The translations under genes were made by a program, and so were the position numbers. DNA of 64,000 nt from the NCBI GenBank assembly GCA_027019165.1, contig JALUXC010000012.1, forward strand, positions 690,773 to 754,772, in the 5' to 3' direction. Positions within the stretch are counted from its first letter, which is position 1. Each line of letters begins with the position of its first letter. This document shows positions 36,945 through 48,220 of the stretch, piece after piece. Below the pieces are notes generated by a model. It made no database searches and was not told where the DNA came from. It was given only the letters and a program-made list of their open reading frames with translations. This stretch comes from Pseudophaeobacter sp. (GTDB lineage: Bacteria > Pseudomonadota > Alphaproteobacteria > Rhodobacterales > Rhodobacteraceae).

Positions 36945-39596
36945 TTATCCCTCCAGTAGTTTTTCTGCAGCCGCGATGGCCGCATCGGCCCCGGCGAAAT
37001 CCTTGCCGCCGCCCTGCGCCATATCGGGGCGGCCACCGCCGCCCTTCCCACCCACGGCAGGCACAGCGGCTTTCAGCACATCCACGGCGGAAATCTGATC
37101 GGTCAGATCATCGGTCACGCCAGCCGCGACAGCCACTTTGCCATCATCGTTGGCGATCAAGAGGATCACGCCCGAGCCAAGCTTTTGCTTATGCGCATCG
37201 ATGAGTCCGCGCAGATCCTTGCCGGACACCCCTTCCAGCGCTTGCCCTAGGAAGGTCTTGCCGCCAATCTCTTTGGTGTCAGCGCCGCCAGAGGCTCCGC
37301 CACCCATCGCGACCTGCTGTTTCAACTGCGAGATTTCGTTCTGCAGCGCCTTGCGCTCATCCATCAGGGCCTTGATGCGGTCCATGACATCGGCAGGCTG
37401 AACTTTCAGCAGGGCGGCGACATCCGCCATACGTCCAGCTTCGGCCTCCAGATACTCCGACGCGGCAGCCCCGGTCAGCGCCTCGATCCGGCGTACCCCG
37501 GCCGAGGAGGCACTGTCACCAAGGATCACGAAGCTGCCGATATCGCCGGTCTGCTTTACATGGGTGCCCCCGCACAGCTCGATCGAATAGGTTTCCTTGT
37601 CGTGGCCCTTTCCGGTTGCTGCACGGCCCATGGAGACCACGCGCACCTCATCGCCATACTTTTCGCCAAACAAAGCCTGAGCGCCAAGGGCGCGGGCGTC
37701 ATCCGGGGTCATGATGCGGGTCTCAACGGCTGTGTTCTGGCGGATGAAGGCGTTTACATCGGCGGACACCTTGGTGAGTTCCTCAGCGCTCAGCGCCTTG
37801 CCGTGGCTGAAGTCAAACCGCAAACGATCATCGGCATTGAGCGAGCCGCGCTGCGCCACATGATCGCCAAGCGCCTCCCGCAGGGCCTCGTGCAGAAGGT
37901 GCGTCGCCGAGTGGTTGGCGCGAATGGCGCCGCGGCGGGTGTGATCCACCTCCAACTGCGCAGGCGCATTCACGGTCACGATACCCTCGACCACCTCGGC
38001 AAAGTGGATGAACACATCGGCGGCCTTCTTGGTATCGGTCACGCGCAGACGCCCGCCTTCGACGCGGATCTCGCCGCTGTCGCCGACCTGACCACCGGAT
38101 TCGGCGTAAAACGGCGTCTGGTTCAGAACCACCTGAACCGTGTCGCCCCTACCCGCCTCGCGCACGACGGCGCCGTCCTTGACGATGGCAACGATCTGGC
38201 CTTCGGCGTTTTCGGTTTCATAGCCCAGGAACTCGCTTGTGCCATGCTCATCAGCGATATCGAACCAAAGAGTACTGTCAGCGCTCTCGCCTGAGCCGGA
38301 CCAGGCCGCGCGCGCCTTGGCCTTTTGCTCGGCCATGGCAGCGTCGAACCCATCGGTATCAACCTCCCGGCCTTTTTCGCGCAGGGCGTCCTGGGTGAGG
38401 TCAAGCGGGAACCCATAGGTATCGTACAATTTGAACGCAGCCTCACCCGGCAAAGGCGCACCTTCTTCGAGATCCGAAAGCTCTTCATCCAGCAGTTTCA
38501 GACCGCGATCCAACGTTTGTTTGAAGCGATTTTCCTCAAGGTGCAGCGTTTCCTGGATCAACGCCTGAGCGCGGCCGAGTTCTGGATAAGCGGCCCCCAT
38601 CTGTTGCACCAGCGCAGGCACCAGTTGGTGCATCACCGGATCCTTGGCGCCCAAGAGGTGCGCATGGCGCATAGCGCGGCGCATGATGCGGCGCAGCACA
38701 TAACCGCGCCCGTCATTCGAGGGCATCACCCCATCAGCAATCAGGAAAGAGGTAGAGCGCAGATGATCCGCAATCACCCGGTGATGCACGTTCTGATCCC
38801 CGTAAGGGTCGACATTGGTGACATCAGCCGAGGCCTCGATCAGGGCCTTGAACAGGTCGGTGTCGTAGTTGTCGTGGCTGCCCTGCAAAAGCGCGCCGAT
38901 CCGCTCCAGCCCCATGCCGGTGTCGATGGACTGCATGTCCAGCGCCTTCATCGAGCCGTCTTCGAACTGTTCGTTCTGCATGAAGACGACGTTCCAGATC
39001 TCGATGAAACGGTCGCCGTCCTCATCGGCGCTGCCCGGAGGGCCGCCCCAGATGTGATCGCCATGATCAAAGAAGATCTCAGTACAGGGGCCGCAGGGAC
39101 CAGTGGGGCCCATCTGCCAGAAATTGTCAGAGGTATCGATCCGGATGATCCGGTCTTCCGGCACACCGACCTTTCTCCAGATTTCGAAGGCCTCGTCATC
39201 GGTGTGGTAGACCGTGGTCAGAAGCCGGCTTTTGTCGATGCCGAATTCCTTGGTGATCAACTCCCAGGCAAAGGGGATTGCCTCGGTCTTGAAGTAATCG
39301 CCAAAGGAAAAGTTCCCCAGCATCTCAAAAAACGTGTGGTGACGCGCCGTGTAACCCACGTTATCCAGATCGTTGTGCTTTCCCCCGGCCCGCACACATT
39401 TCTGCGCGGTGGTGGCGCGTTTGTAGTCGCGATGCTCAAGCCCGGTGAAGAGATTCTTGAACTGAACCATGCCCGAGTTGGTGAACATCAGGGTTGGATC
39501 GTTGCGGGGCACAAGCGGGCTGGAAGGCACAATCTCGTGGCCCTGCTTGGCAAAGTAGTTCAGGAAAGTTGAGCGGATGTCGTTCAGCGTCGCCAT
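36945..39596 (-). CDS. alaS: Alanyl-tRNA synthetase
   Basis: Charges tRNA-Ala. It has 883 residues. The class II catalytic core begins [21 protein letters not shown]; the editing domain carries [12 protein letters not shown] and the later Cys/His pair in [17 protein letters not shown]; the C-terminal domain follows from a coiled region to [15 protein letters not shown]. It is full length and lies downstream of recA. Confidence 0.98.
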   Translation of the reverse strand: MATLNDIRSTFLNYFAKQGHEIVPSSPLVPRNDPTLMFTNSGMVQFKNLFTGLEHRDYKRATTAQKCVRAGGKHNDLDNVGYTARHHTFFEMLGNFSFGDYFKTEAIPFAWELITKEFGIDKSRLLTTVYHTDDEAFEIWRKVGVPEDRIIRIDTSDNFWQMGPTGPCGPCTEIFFDHGDHIWGGPPGSADEDGDRFIEIWNVVFMQNEQFEDGSMKALDMQSIDTGMGLERIGALLQGSHDNYDTDLFKALIEASADVTNVDPYGDQNVHHRVIADHLRSTSFLIADGVMPSNDGRGYVLRRIMRRAMRHAHLLGAKDPVMHQLVPALVQQMGAAYPELGRAQALIQETLHLEENRFKQTLDRGLKLLDEELSDLEEGAPLPGEAAFKLYDTYGFPLDLTQDALREKGREVDTDGFDAAMAEQKAKARAAWSGSGESADSTLWFDIADEHGTSEFLGYETENAEGQIVAIVKDGAVVREAGRGDTVQVVLNQTPFYAESGGQVGDSGEIRVEGGRLRVTDTKKAADVFIHFAEVVEGIVTVNAPAQLEVDHTRRGAIRANHSATHLLHEALREALGDHVAQRGSLNADDRLRFDFSHGKALSAEELTKVSADVNAFIRQNTAVETRIMTPDDARALGAQALFGEKYGDEVRVVSMGRAATGKGHDKETYSIELCGGTHVKQTGDIGSFVILGDSASSAGVRRIEALTGAAASEYLEAEAGRMADVAALLKVQPADVMDRIKALMDERKALQNEISQLKQQVAMGGGASGGADTKEIGGKTFLGQALEGVSGKDLRGLIDAHKQKLGSGVILLIANDDGKVAVAAGVTDDLTDQISAVDVLKAAVPAVGGKGGGGRPDMAQGGGKDFAGADAAIAAAEKLLEG

Positions 39597-39675
39597 ATGC
39601 GGGATCCCTTTTCGGGCTTTGTCAGGGTTTCACGCAGGTTTAGCCCCCCGCGAAGGCACTGTCCACTGCGATGAA

Positions 39676-39712
39676 AGTGAAAAAGGGTGCAGCCGATGCC
39701 ACACCCTTTTCA
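39676..39712 (-). terminator. Terminator of recA
   Basis: AAAAGGGTG (39681-39689) and CACCCTTTT (39702-39710) form a 9-bp stem. On the minus strand it is followed by more T residues, 30 bases after the recA stop. Confidence 0.75.
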
Positions 39713-39740
39713 GTGAACCGTTGAACTTGCGAGGAGGACC

Positions 39741-40808
39741 TCATGCCTCCAGGATGTCGTCATCCGCAGCCCCGTCCGGGCGATCGAAATCCAGCCCATG
39801 GGCCGCACGGATCTTATCCTCGATGTCATAGGCGGTTTCGGGGTGATCGCGCAGGAACTGCTTGGCGTTCTCACGGCCCTGTCCAATCCGTTCGTCCCCG
39901 TAAGAGAACCAGGCGCCCGACTTGTTCACCACGCCGGCAGCAACGCCAAGATCAAGCAGTTCCCCCATCTTGGAGATGCCTTCACCATACATGATGTCGA
40001 ATTCAACCTGCTTGAAGGGCGGCGCCACCTTGTTCTTGACGACCTTGACGCGGGTTGAGTTTCCAACAACCTCGTCCCGGTCCTTGATCGAACCGATGCG
40101 GCGGATATCCAGACGTACCGAGGAATAGAACTTGAGCGCATTGCCGCCCGTTGTTGTCTCGGGCGAGCCGAACATGACGCCGATCTTCATACGGATCTGG
40201 TTGATAAAGATCACCATGCATTTGGAGCGGCTGATCGATCCGGTCAGTTTGCGCATCGCCTGGCTCATCAGACGGGCCTGAACGCCAACGCTGGAATCGC
40301 CCATGTCGCCTTCAAGTTCCGATTTCGGCGTCAGGGCCGCGACCGAATCCACGATCACCATGTTCACCGCGCCCGACCGCACCAGCGTATCGGTAATCTC
40401 AAGCGCCTGCTCACCCGTGTCGGGCTGCGAAATCAACAACTCATCCAGATCAACGCCCAGCTTGGCCGCATATTGTGGATCAAGCGCATGTTCCGCATCG
40501 ACAAAGGCGCAGACACCGCCCTTCTTTTGCTGCTCAGCCACACAATGCAGCGTCAGCGTCGTCTTGCCGGAGCTTTCGGGGCCATAGATTTCGATGATAC
40601 GGCCCATTGGCAGGCCGCCAATGCCAAGGGCGATGTCCAAGCCCAGAGACCCGGTCGAACTTGCCTCGATTTCCTGGATGGCATTGCCATCACCCAGTTT
40701 CATGATCGAGCCCTTGCCAAACTGCCGCTCAATCTGGGCAAGCGCGCTGTCCAGCGCCTTTTGCTTGTCACCGCTCACTTTGTTTTTCATGGTCAAAAGA
40801 TCCGCCAT
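39741..40808 (-). CDS. recA: Recombinase RecA
   Basis: ATP-dependent strand-exchange protein of 355 residues and co-protease for LexA. Walker A is [19 protein letters not shown], the L1 and L2 loops, and [20 protein letters not shown] are all intact. It has the usual alphaproteobacterial N-terminus and an acidic C-terminal tail. An SOS box lies 58 bases upstream. Confidence 0.98.
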   Translation of the reverse strand: MADLLTMKNKVSGDKQKALDSALAQIERQFGKGSIMKLGDGNAIQEIEASSTGSLGLDIALGIGGLPMGRIIEIYGPESSGKTTLTLHCVAEQQKKGGVCAFVDAEHALDPQYAAKLGVDLDELLISQPDTGEQALEITDTLVRSGAVNMVIVDSVAALTPKSELEGDMGDSSVGVQARLMSQAMRKLTGSISRSKCMVIFINQIRMKIGVMFGSPETTTGGNALKFYSSVRLDIRRIGSIKDRDEVVGNSTRVKVVKNKVAPPFKQVEFDIMYGEGISKMGELLDLGVAAGVVNKSGAWFSYGDERIGQGRENAKQFLRDHPETAYDIEDKIRAAHGLDFDRPDGAADDDILEA

Positions 40809-40865
40809 AGTCCCTTGTCACCTTCTATGTGTCATACCCTCGGGGTCGCGGCAATCACTTGCTTT

Positions 40866-40880
40866 GTTCGCCTCTTGTTC
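40866..40880. promoter_or_regulatory. recA: Alphaproteobacterial SOS (LexA) box upstream of recA
   Basis: GTTC-N7-GTTC on the plus strand (GAAC-N7-GAAC in the direction of recA). This direct repeat is the established LexA recognition pattern in Rhodobacter and other alphaproteobacteria. Confidence 0.85.
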
Positions 40881-40999
40881 TTTATGGGACCAAAAAGAGA
40901 ACATTTCAATAACAAACTTGCAGCACGGGGCGGAACGGGTCACTGTGAGGGTCTGGAGAGATCACAATTTGCGCTGCATTTTCACGGGGTTTGCTGCCG

Positions 41000-41593
41000 A
41001 TGATGGTATTTTATGACGAAAGGCTCGCCCTCCTGTCAGTTCCCAAGACCGGCACAACGGCCTATCAGTCGGCCTTGAAAGACCGCGCCGATATCGTGAT
41101 CTCCGACCCGCCTGAGCTGAAACATGCGCCTGTCTATCGTTATAACCGCTGGTTTCGCCCTATGTTTGAACGGGTGTGCGGAGTGGAGCTGGAGTTGATG
41201 GCCGTCATGCGCCACCCGGTTGACTGGCTGGGGAGTTGGTATCGGTTTCGTCAGCGCCCGTTCCTGGATGGAAAGCCGACATCCACCAAAGGAAAGTCCT
41301 TTGACGATTTTGTGCGGGCCTATTGCAAAGGGGATGCGCCTGCTTTTGCCAATGTCGGCAGTCAGGCAAAGTTTCTTGAAGCGAGACCCAATGGCTGTTC
41401 CGTTGCGCATCTCTTTCGCTACGAGGATCAGCCTGCCATCACGGCCTTTCTGGAGGAACGCCTGGATTTCCAGATTAGCCTTGAGACACTGAATGCAAGT
41501 CCTGCCATGGACCTGTCTCTTAGTCCGAATGTGGAGCGGATCCTGAGGGAGAAAAGAGCGGCGGATTTTGACCTATATGAGGGCCTCCTGTGA
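41000..41593 (+). CDS. Sulfotransferase-family protein
   Basis: 197 residues. The N-terminal VPKTGTTAYQS matches the 5'-phosphosulfate-binding loop of PAPS-dependent sulfotransferases, and MRHPVDWLGSWYR matches the 3'-phosphate-binding segment. No transmembrane segment is visible. It is short for the fold but keeps both cofactor motifs. The start is the ATG at 41000 or 41003. It diverges from recA and converges on cckA. The acceptor substrate is unknown. Confidence 0.75.
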   Translation: MMVFYDERLALLSVPKTGTTAYQSALKDRADIVISDPPELKHAPVYRYNRWFRPMFERVCGVELELMAVMRHPVDWLGSWYRFRQRPFLDGKPTSTKGKSFDDFVRAYCKGDAPAFANVGSQAKFLEARPNGCSVAHLFRYEDQPAITAFLEERLDFQISLETLNASPAMDLSLSPNVERILREKRAADFDLYEGLL

Positions 41594-41646
41594 TCCCGGA
41601 TCCCAGGAGCCGAAGTCAATTCCGCGCCCTACGCCCACACGCAGCG

Positions 41647-43956
41647 TCAGTTCAGCTGCGCGTGCACGGTTTCGGTCAGTTGACTGAGCGAGAACGGTTT
41701 GGGCAGGAAAACCGAGTTCGGAACATCCGGTTCTGCCTCTCCGAATGCGCCTTCGGCATAGCCTGACACAAAGACCACTCGGGTATCCGGGCGCTCTTTC
41801 AGAGCTTCTCTTACCCAGCTTGGCCCGTCCATTCCCGGCATAACTACATCCGTTACAAAGACATCCACCTGTAGGCCCGGATCCTCCAAGGTGCGCAGGG
41901 CGTCTTCGGCGGATTCGGCCTCCAGCACGGTGTAGCCGCGCATCCGCAAGGCGCGTGACGCAAAGGCGCGGACCGGGGCCTCGTCCTCGACCAGCAAAAC
42001 AACGCCCTCTCCATGCTGGGCGGTCGCGTTGTCCTGTTTCGAAGGGGCCGTGGAGACACTCTCTGTCACTTCGGCCTTGTGGACCGGGAAGAAGAGCGTA
42101 AAGCGCGTCCCCTGCCCCTTGACCGAGTCGATAAAGATAAAGCCGCCAGTCTGTTTGATGATGCCATAGGCGGTGGACAGACCAAGACCGGTGCCTTCGC
42201 CGGTGCGTTTCGTCGTGTAAAACGGCTCGAAGACCTTCTGGATCTTGTCAGGGTCGATCCCCACGCCTTCGTCAGAGACCTTGATGGTAACCCAATCCCC
42301 GGCAGGCACCTTGGCCCGGTCGCGCTCCAGCGGCGCTTTCAGGGTCACGGCCTCCGTCTCAACCCGGATCTCGCCGCCATTTGGCATCGCATCGCGGGCA
42401 TTCACCACAAGGTTCATCAGGACCTGCTCAAGCTGGCGCTTGTCGGCGCGGATCGAGCGCATGACCGGGTCGTGGCTGAGCGTCAGCGTCACCTTTTCTC
42501 CGACCAATCGGTTGAGCAGATGGGTCAGATCCGAAAGCGTGTCCCGCACATCAAGCACTTCGGGCTGCAGGGTCTGTTTGCGAGAAAAGGCCAAAAGCTG
42601 GCTCACAAGCGAGGCTGCCCGGTTCGCGTTTTCATGGATCTGTATCAGGTCTCCATAGTCCTGATCACCCTGATCATGCCGCAAGAGCAGCAGGTCGCAA
42701 TGTCCAGAGATCGCGGTCAGCAGATTGTTGAAGTCATGCGCAACCCCGCCCGCCAGCTGGCCGATCGCCTGCATCTTCTGGCTTTGCACGAATTGAGCTT
42801 CGAGGGTTTTCAGTTCTGTCGCGTCATTCAAAACAGCAATCAAGACTGGCACCCCGTCCTCAAAGGTCCGCGTCAGGGTCACCTGAACAAAAACCTCTTT
42901 GTCGCGGCGTGAAAGCCTCAGAAACTCAGATTTGTTGGAGGCAAGACCGTCCGCCGTGTCGCGCAACCAATCTGACATGGGCCGCCCAAGCCCTTCCATC
43001 AGCTGTCCAAGCTTGAGGTTGTCCTGTGTCTTCACGCCCAGCAAATTCATCGCCATCTTGTTCAAGGACAGGATATCACCTGATGGGGCCACTTTCAGGA
43101 AGGGCACCGGCATGTTCTCAAACCCTTCGTTGGACACGCTCAAACCAGAGGTATCCACCTCCATCATGTAAAGCTCCCTGCGCCCCTGCGTGCTGTTCTT
43201 TTCCGAGACCAAAACCTCGGTGGGGCCAGACTTCGTCACGATGGTATTGACCTGCCCCGAACGCACCGGCAGGTCGCTGAACAGACGGTCGGTCGATTTG
43301 ACGCGCTCTCCGATCAGCTTGCGCGCGGCCTCGTTCATGAACAGCACAGCGCCCGAGCGCCCAACCGTGATCATCGGGATTGGCACAGCCTCCGCGCCCC
43401 GACCAGGGCTGCTGCGCTCGGCGATATCCTCGACACGCCACAAAAAGCTGCCGCCCTGCATCTGGTGCACCGCCAGGCGCACATGGCCGCGCCGCGTAAC
43501 GATGTCTTCCCGCGCCGCCCCGGCCTTGGCGGCCTGGCTTTGCAGCCTCAATAGGACTGCGGTCGGATTTGCCAACACAGACCGCATGGTACCGGCCAGA
43601 GTTTCCTGCCTGGAATCCTCGAAGCGCTTCAAGGACGCTTCGTTGCAGGCATGGATGCGCCCTTCATCATCTGTCACAAAGGTCGGCGTTGCGTCTTTTT
43701 CGATGAAACCGGTCAAAAGGTCTGCGGCCATGGCTCGCGCATTGAGCCGCACCCGCGCCTGCACCACCATCAAAAGCGCAACTGCAACCAAGGTCAAAGA
43801 GACCGCGACAAGACCCCGCCCAACCCAGTCAGGCACACTCACCACCCAGGGCGTCACCAACAGCACCAATGCCAACAGAGCCACCACGGAAAGGCGTCTT
43901 TGTTCTGGAGAGGCAACCCGCAATGACGGGACGGAGGAAGTAGGGCGACCTGTCAT
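41647..43956 (-). CDS. cckA: Hybrid sensor histidine kinase/phosphatase CckA
   Basis: Membrane kinase that feeds phosphate to ChpT and CtrA in alphaproteobacteria. 769 residues: two membrane helices (about 23-43 and 47-66), PAS-like regions (about 85-190, 190-270 and 278-385), HisKA with GGVAHDFNNLLT (His407), HATPase with EGTGLGLSTAYG, and a C-terminal receiver with Asp703 in VTDVVMPGMDG. The GGVAHDFNNLL box and the PAS-HK-REC order are characteristic of CckA. The start at 43956 follows CGGAG. A CtrA-type box lies just upstream. Confidence 0.93.
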   Translation of the reverse strand: MTGRPTSSVPSLRVASPEQRRLSVVALLALVLLVTPWVVSVPDWVGRGLVAVSLTLVAVALLMVVQARVRLNARAMAADLLTGFIEKDATPTFVTDDEGRIHACNEASLKRFEDSRQETLAGTMRSVLANPTAVLLRLQSQAAKAGAAREDIVTRRGHVRLAVHQMQGGSFLWRVEDIAERSSPGRGAEAVPIPMITVGRSGAVLFMNEAARKLIGERVKSTDRLFSDLPVRSGQVNTIVTKSGPTEVLVSEKNSTQGRRELYMMEVDTSGLSVSNEGFENMPVPFLKVAPSGDILSLNKMAMNLLGVKTQDNLKLGQLMEGLGRPMSDWLRDTADGLASNKSEFLRLSRRDKEVFVQVTLTRTFEDGVPVLIAVLNDATELKTLEAQFVQSQKMQAIGQLAGGVAHDFNNLLTAISGHCDLLLLRHDQGDQDYGDLIQIHENANRAASLVSQLLAFSRKQTLQPEVLDVRDTLSDLTHLLNRLVGEKVTLTLSHDPVMRSIRADKRQLEQVLMNLVVNARDAMPNGGEIRVETEAVTLKAPLERDRAKVPAGDWVTIKVSDEGVGIDPDKIQKVFEPFYTTKRTGEGTGLGLSTAYGIIKQTGGFIFIDSVKGQGTRFTLFFPVHKAEVTESVSTAPSKQDNATAQHGEGVVLLVEDEAPVRAFASRALRMRGYTVLEAESAEDALRTLEDPGLQVDVFVTDVVMPGMDGPSWVREALKERPDTRVVFVSGYAEGAFGEAEPDVPNSVFLPKPFSLSQLTETVHAQLN

Positions 43957-44004
43957 TGTGACTCCGTAATAAAGCAAGATGCCGCCAATACGCAGCGATC
44001 AAGG

Positions 44005-44019
44005 TTAAAGCGAGGTTAA
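44005..44019. promoter_or_regulatory. cckA: CtrA-type binding site upstream of cckA
   Basis: TTAA-N7-TTAA. Read toward cckA it is TTAA-CCTCGCT-TTAA followed by C, matching the full CtrA consensus TTAA-N7-TTAAC. It is 48 bases upstream of the cckA start codon. Confidence 0.65.
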
Positions 44020-44050
44020 TACAACCCGGTCCAATTGTGATCGATACTTA

Positions 44051-45226
44051 TCAATCCGCCTTTGATTGGGTCAACAGAGCAACATAAAACCCGTCCGTTC
44101 CGTCCTGAACCCGCCAACTGCGCTCCTGCATGAGGCTCCAGCCCGCTGATCGAGCCAAAAATCCAGCGACCTGATCGTGATTTTCCTCGTGAAGCATAGA
44201 GCAGGTTGCATAGGCCAGAGTTCCGTTTGGCAACACCAATTCGGCAGCCCTATCCAGAATCTGAGCTTGAATCTCAACAATCTCATCCAGACGATTGCGG
44301 GAAAGACGCCACTTGCCTTCGGGCGCACGCCGCCATGAACCGGAACCGGAACAAGGCGCATCGCACAAAACAAGATCAAAAGGTGCGGCGTCTTCAACCT
44401 CAGCACCAGACAAGCAGGTTACCGAAACGCCGGCCCGCGCCGCCCGCCCAGGCAGATCCTTCATCCGCCGCGGGTCGGTATCATGCGCCACAAGATCCAA
44501 TTTGGCCCGCGCGCCCATCGCAAGGCTTTTCCCCCCACCGCCCGCGCAGTAATCCAGCACTTTCATGCCATCGGACAGCGGCAAAAGATCAACAACGGCC
44601 TGGCTGGCCGCATCTTGCAGCTCTACCAGCCCATCACTGTAGGCCTGCGCATTGCGCAGTTTTCGCGCGCCCTCCTCGACCTCAAGCGCTGTGGGAGAGG
44701 CCGGGTGAACGCGCGCCGCAATCCCTTCCTTGGCCAGCGCGGTGACGGCATGGTTCCTGTCGGACTTGAGAAGGTTCACTCGCAGGTGAACGGGCGCACG
44801 GCTGCGCAGGGCCGCTGCCGCATCCCTCGCGCCATCACCAAGACTGCTCTCGAAAGACGGCCACAGCCAATCCGGAATATCAAACTCTTCCGCCGCAGAG
44901 GCAAAACCGCGCGCTGGAGCCCGCTCATCGTCGGACAGAGCGGCGGGCGCATGCCCTTCGCCTGTGAACATCTGATCTGGGTCAGAATCTGCCTCTCGAA
45001 GCATCCCAAGAACCAGCCCCCGCCCGGTCATGCTGCCGCCCAGGACGGCAAAGGACCGCATGGCCCTCAGGCAGGAAAAGACGTGATCGCGCACCGCGGC
45101 CCGGTCCTTTGACCCGGCAAACCGGCTGCGACGCGCCCAGCCGGTAAGCGCCTTTTCGGCTGCTGTTCCTGCGATCACATCATCCAGGATCTCAATCGCC
45201 GCCTGCAGACGGGCAGCAGGGGTCAT
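44051..45226 (-). CDS. RsmB/NOP-family RNA (cytosine-5) methyltransferase
   Basis: 391-residue SAM-dependent methyltransferase. An N-terminal helical region with NusB-like character precedes the catalytic core. VLDYCAGGGGKSLAMGA binds SAM; the two cysteines of the m5C mechanism are in LCDAPCSGSGSWRR and LAYATCSMLHEEN. The closest role is methylation of 16S rRNA at C967 as in RsmB, but other NOP targets cannot be excluded. It is 37 bases downstream of guaB and probably cotranscribed. Confidence 0.85.
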   Translation of the reverse strand: MTPAARLQAAIEILDDVIAGTAAEKALTGWARRSRFAGSKDRAAVRDHVFSCLRAMRSFAVLGGSMTGRGLVLGMLREADSDPDQMFTGEGHAPAALSDDERAPARGFASAAEEFDIPDWLWPSFESSLGDGARDAAAALRSRAPVHLRVNLLKSDRNHAVTALAKEGIAARVHPASPTALEVEEGARKLRNAQAYSDGLVELQDAASQAVVDLLPLSDGMKVLDYCAGGGGKSLAMGARAKLDLVAHDTDPRRMKDLPGRAARAGVSVTCLSGAEVEDAAPFDLVLCDAPCSGSGSWRRAPEGKWRLSRNRLDEIVEIQAQILDRAAELVLPNGTLAYATCSMLHEENHDQVAGFLARSAGWSLMQERSWRVQDGTDGFYVALLTQSKAD

Positions 45227-45263
45227 GCCCCTGCCCTCATACCAAAATCGGCTCCCATCCAGA

Positions 45264-46853
<1,590 letters not shown>

Positions 46854-46916
46854 TCACACAGCCAGCACATCCACATCAAACAATCATTCGCGCGCACAAC
46901 AAAAGGACCTCCACCC

Positions 46917-48065
46917 ATGCCCGGACCTCTTGCAGGTGTTACCGTCCTCGACCTTACCCATGTGCTGGCCGGTCCCTATGCCTCGATGATCCTGTCGGAT
47001 CTGGGCGCCAAGGTGATCAAGGTTGAACGCCCCGGCGTCGGCGATGATACCCGCAGCTTTCCGCCCTTCAAGGATGGCCAGAGCGCCTATTTCGCAACCA
47101 TAAATCACGGCAAGGAGAGCATCGCGCTGGACCTCAAGGCCAAAGAGGACCGGGCGATTTTCGACCGTCTGCTGACCCGCGCGGATATCCTTCTGGAAAA
47201 CTACCGTCCCGGCGTGATGGAGCGGCTGGACTATGGCTGGGAGGCGCTTCACGCCCGGTTTCCACGGCTGATCTACGGTGCAGTTTCCGGTTTTGGCCAT
47301 ACCGGGCCAGATGCACTGAAACCCGCCTATGACATGGTGGTTCAGGCGCGTGGCGGCGTGATGTCGATCACCGGAGAGAAAGACCGCGAACCGGTGCGCG
47401 TCGGTGCATCGATCGGGGATATTGTCGCGGGCATGTTTCTGGTCCAAGGGCTTCTTGCCGCCCTCATCGATCTGGAGAAGACCGGCACCGGGCAAAAAGT
47501 CGATGTGGCCATGCTTGACAGCCAGCTGGCCCTGCTTGAACACGCTATTGCCATCACCTCGGTCACCGGGCAGCCGCCGCGCCCCTCTGGCGCGCGGCAT
47601 CCTTCGATCACGCCTTTCGAGACCTTTCATGCAAGCGACGGGTTATTCGTGATTGCCGCCGGGAATGACGCGCTTTTCGCAAGGCTTTGCGAGGCGCTGG
47701 AGTTGCCCCTGGCAAGCGATCCGCGCTTTGCCACCAATCCCGAGCGCTGCAAGAACGCCCGTCTTCTCAAGCGGCTGATCGAGGCCGTCACCATTGATCA
47801 GCCCGCACAGCATTGGATCGCGCTTTTGACGAACGCTGGCATTCCCACAGGCCCCATTCAGAACGTGGCCGAGGTCCTGCAGGACCCGCAGATCCTGGCG
47901 CGCAACATGGTGGTGGATGTTCTGGATAGATCCGGCGCACCGGCCTACACCGCCGCCGGAAACCCGATCAAGATGTCAGCGTTGGAGGATCCAGCGACCC
48001 GCGCACCGGCTCCGACGCTCGACGGGGACCGCCAGGCCATTTTGGACTGGCTGGATCAGCCGTGA
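46917..48065 (+). CDS. CaiB/BaiF-family CoA-transferase
   Basis: Class III CoA-transferase of 382 residues. It starts PGPLAGVTVLDLTHVLAGPYASMILSDLGAKVIKVE, the family signature. The catalytic aspartate is in KPAYDMVVQARGG. GRP-like ENYRPGVMERLDYG and SGFGHTGP are also present. The acyl donor and acceptor cannot be read from sequence; formyl-, succinyl- or 2-hydroxyacyl-CoA variants are all in this family. The start at 46917 drops 35 residues of a longer frame that lack family features. Confidence 0.9.
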   Translation: MPGPLAGVTVLDLTHVLAGPYASMILSDLGAKVIKVERPGVGDDTRSFPPFKDGQSAYFATINHGKESIALDLKAKEDRAIFDRLLTRADILLENYRPGVMERLDYGWEALHARFPRLIYGAVSGFGHTGPDALKPAYDMVVQARGGVMSITGEKDREPVRVGASIGDIVAGMFLVQGLLAALIDLEKTGTGQKVDVAMLDSQLALLEHAIAITSVTGQPPRPSGARHPSITPFETFHASDGLFVIAAGNDALFARLCEALELPLASDPRFATNPERCKNARLLKRLIEAVTIDQPAQHWIALLTNAGIPTGPIQNVAEVLQDPQILARNMVVDVLDRSGAPAYTAAGNPIKMSALEDPATRAPAPTLDGDRQAILDWLDQP

Positions 48066-48220
48066 TCCGGTTGGCCCGGTCCCGCTCTCACATACCCGTA
48101 TTTCATCCATGACCTTTGAAAAATGCCGGTGCCGACACGCAAAATGACGCCGGCCGCCTTTCCCTTGCGCAAAAAGAACCTATGCTCCGCCGAAACAGCA
48201 CACTCAGTGAAGGCACAGGC

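Noticed and set aside
38325-39572. 415-residue plus-strand frame opposite alaS
   Set aside because: It lies entirely within the conserved alaS gene with no recognisable motif.
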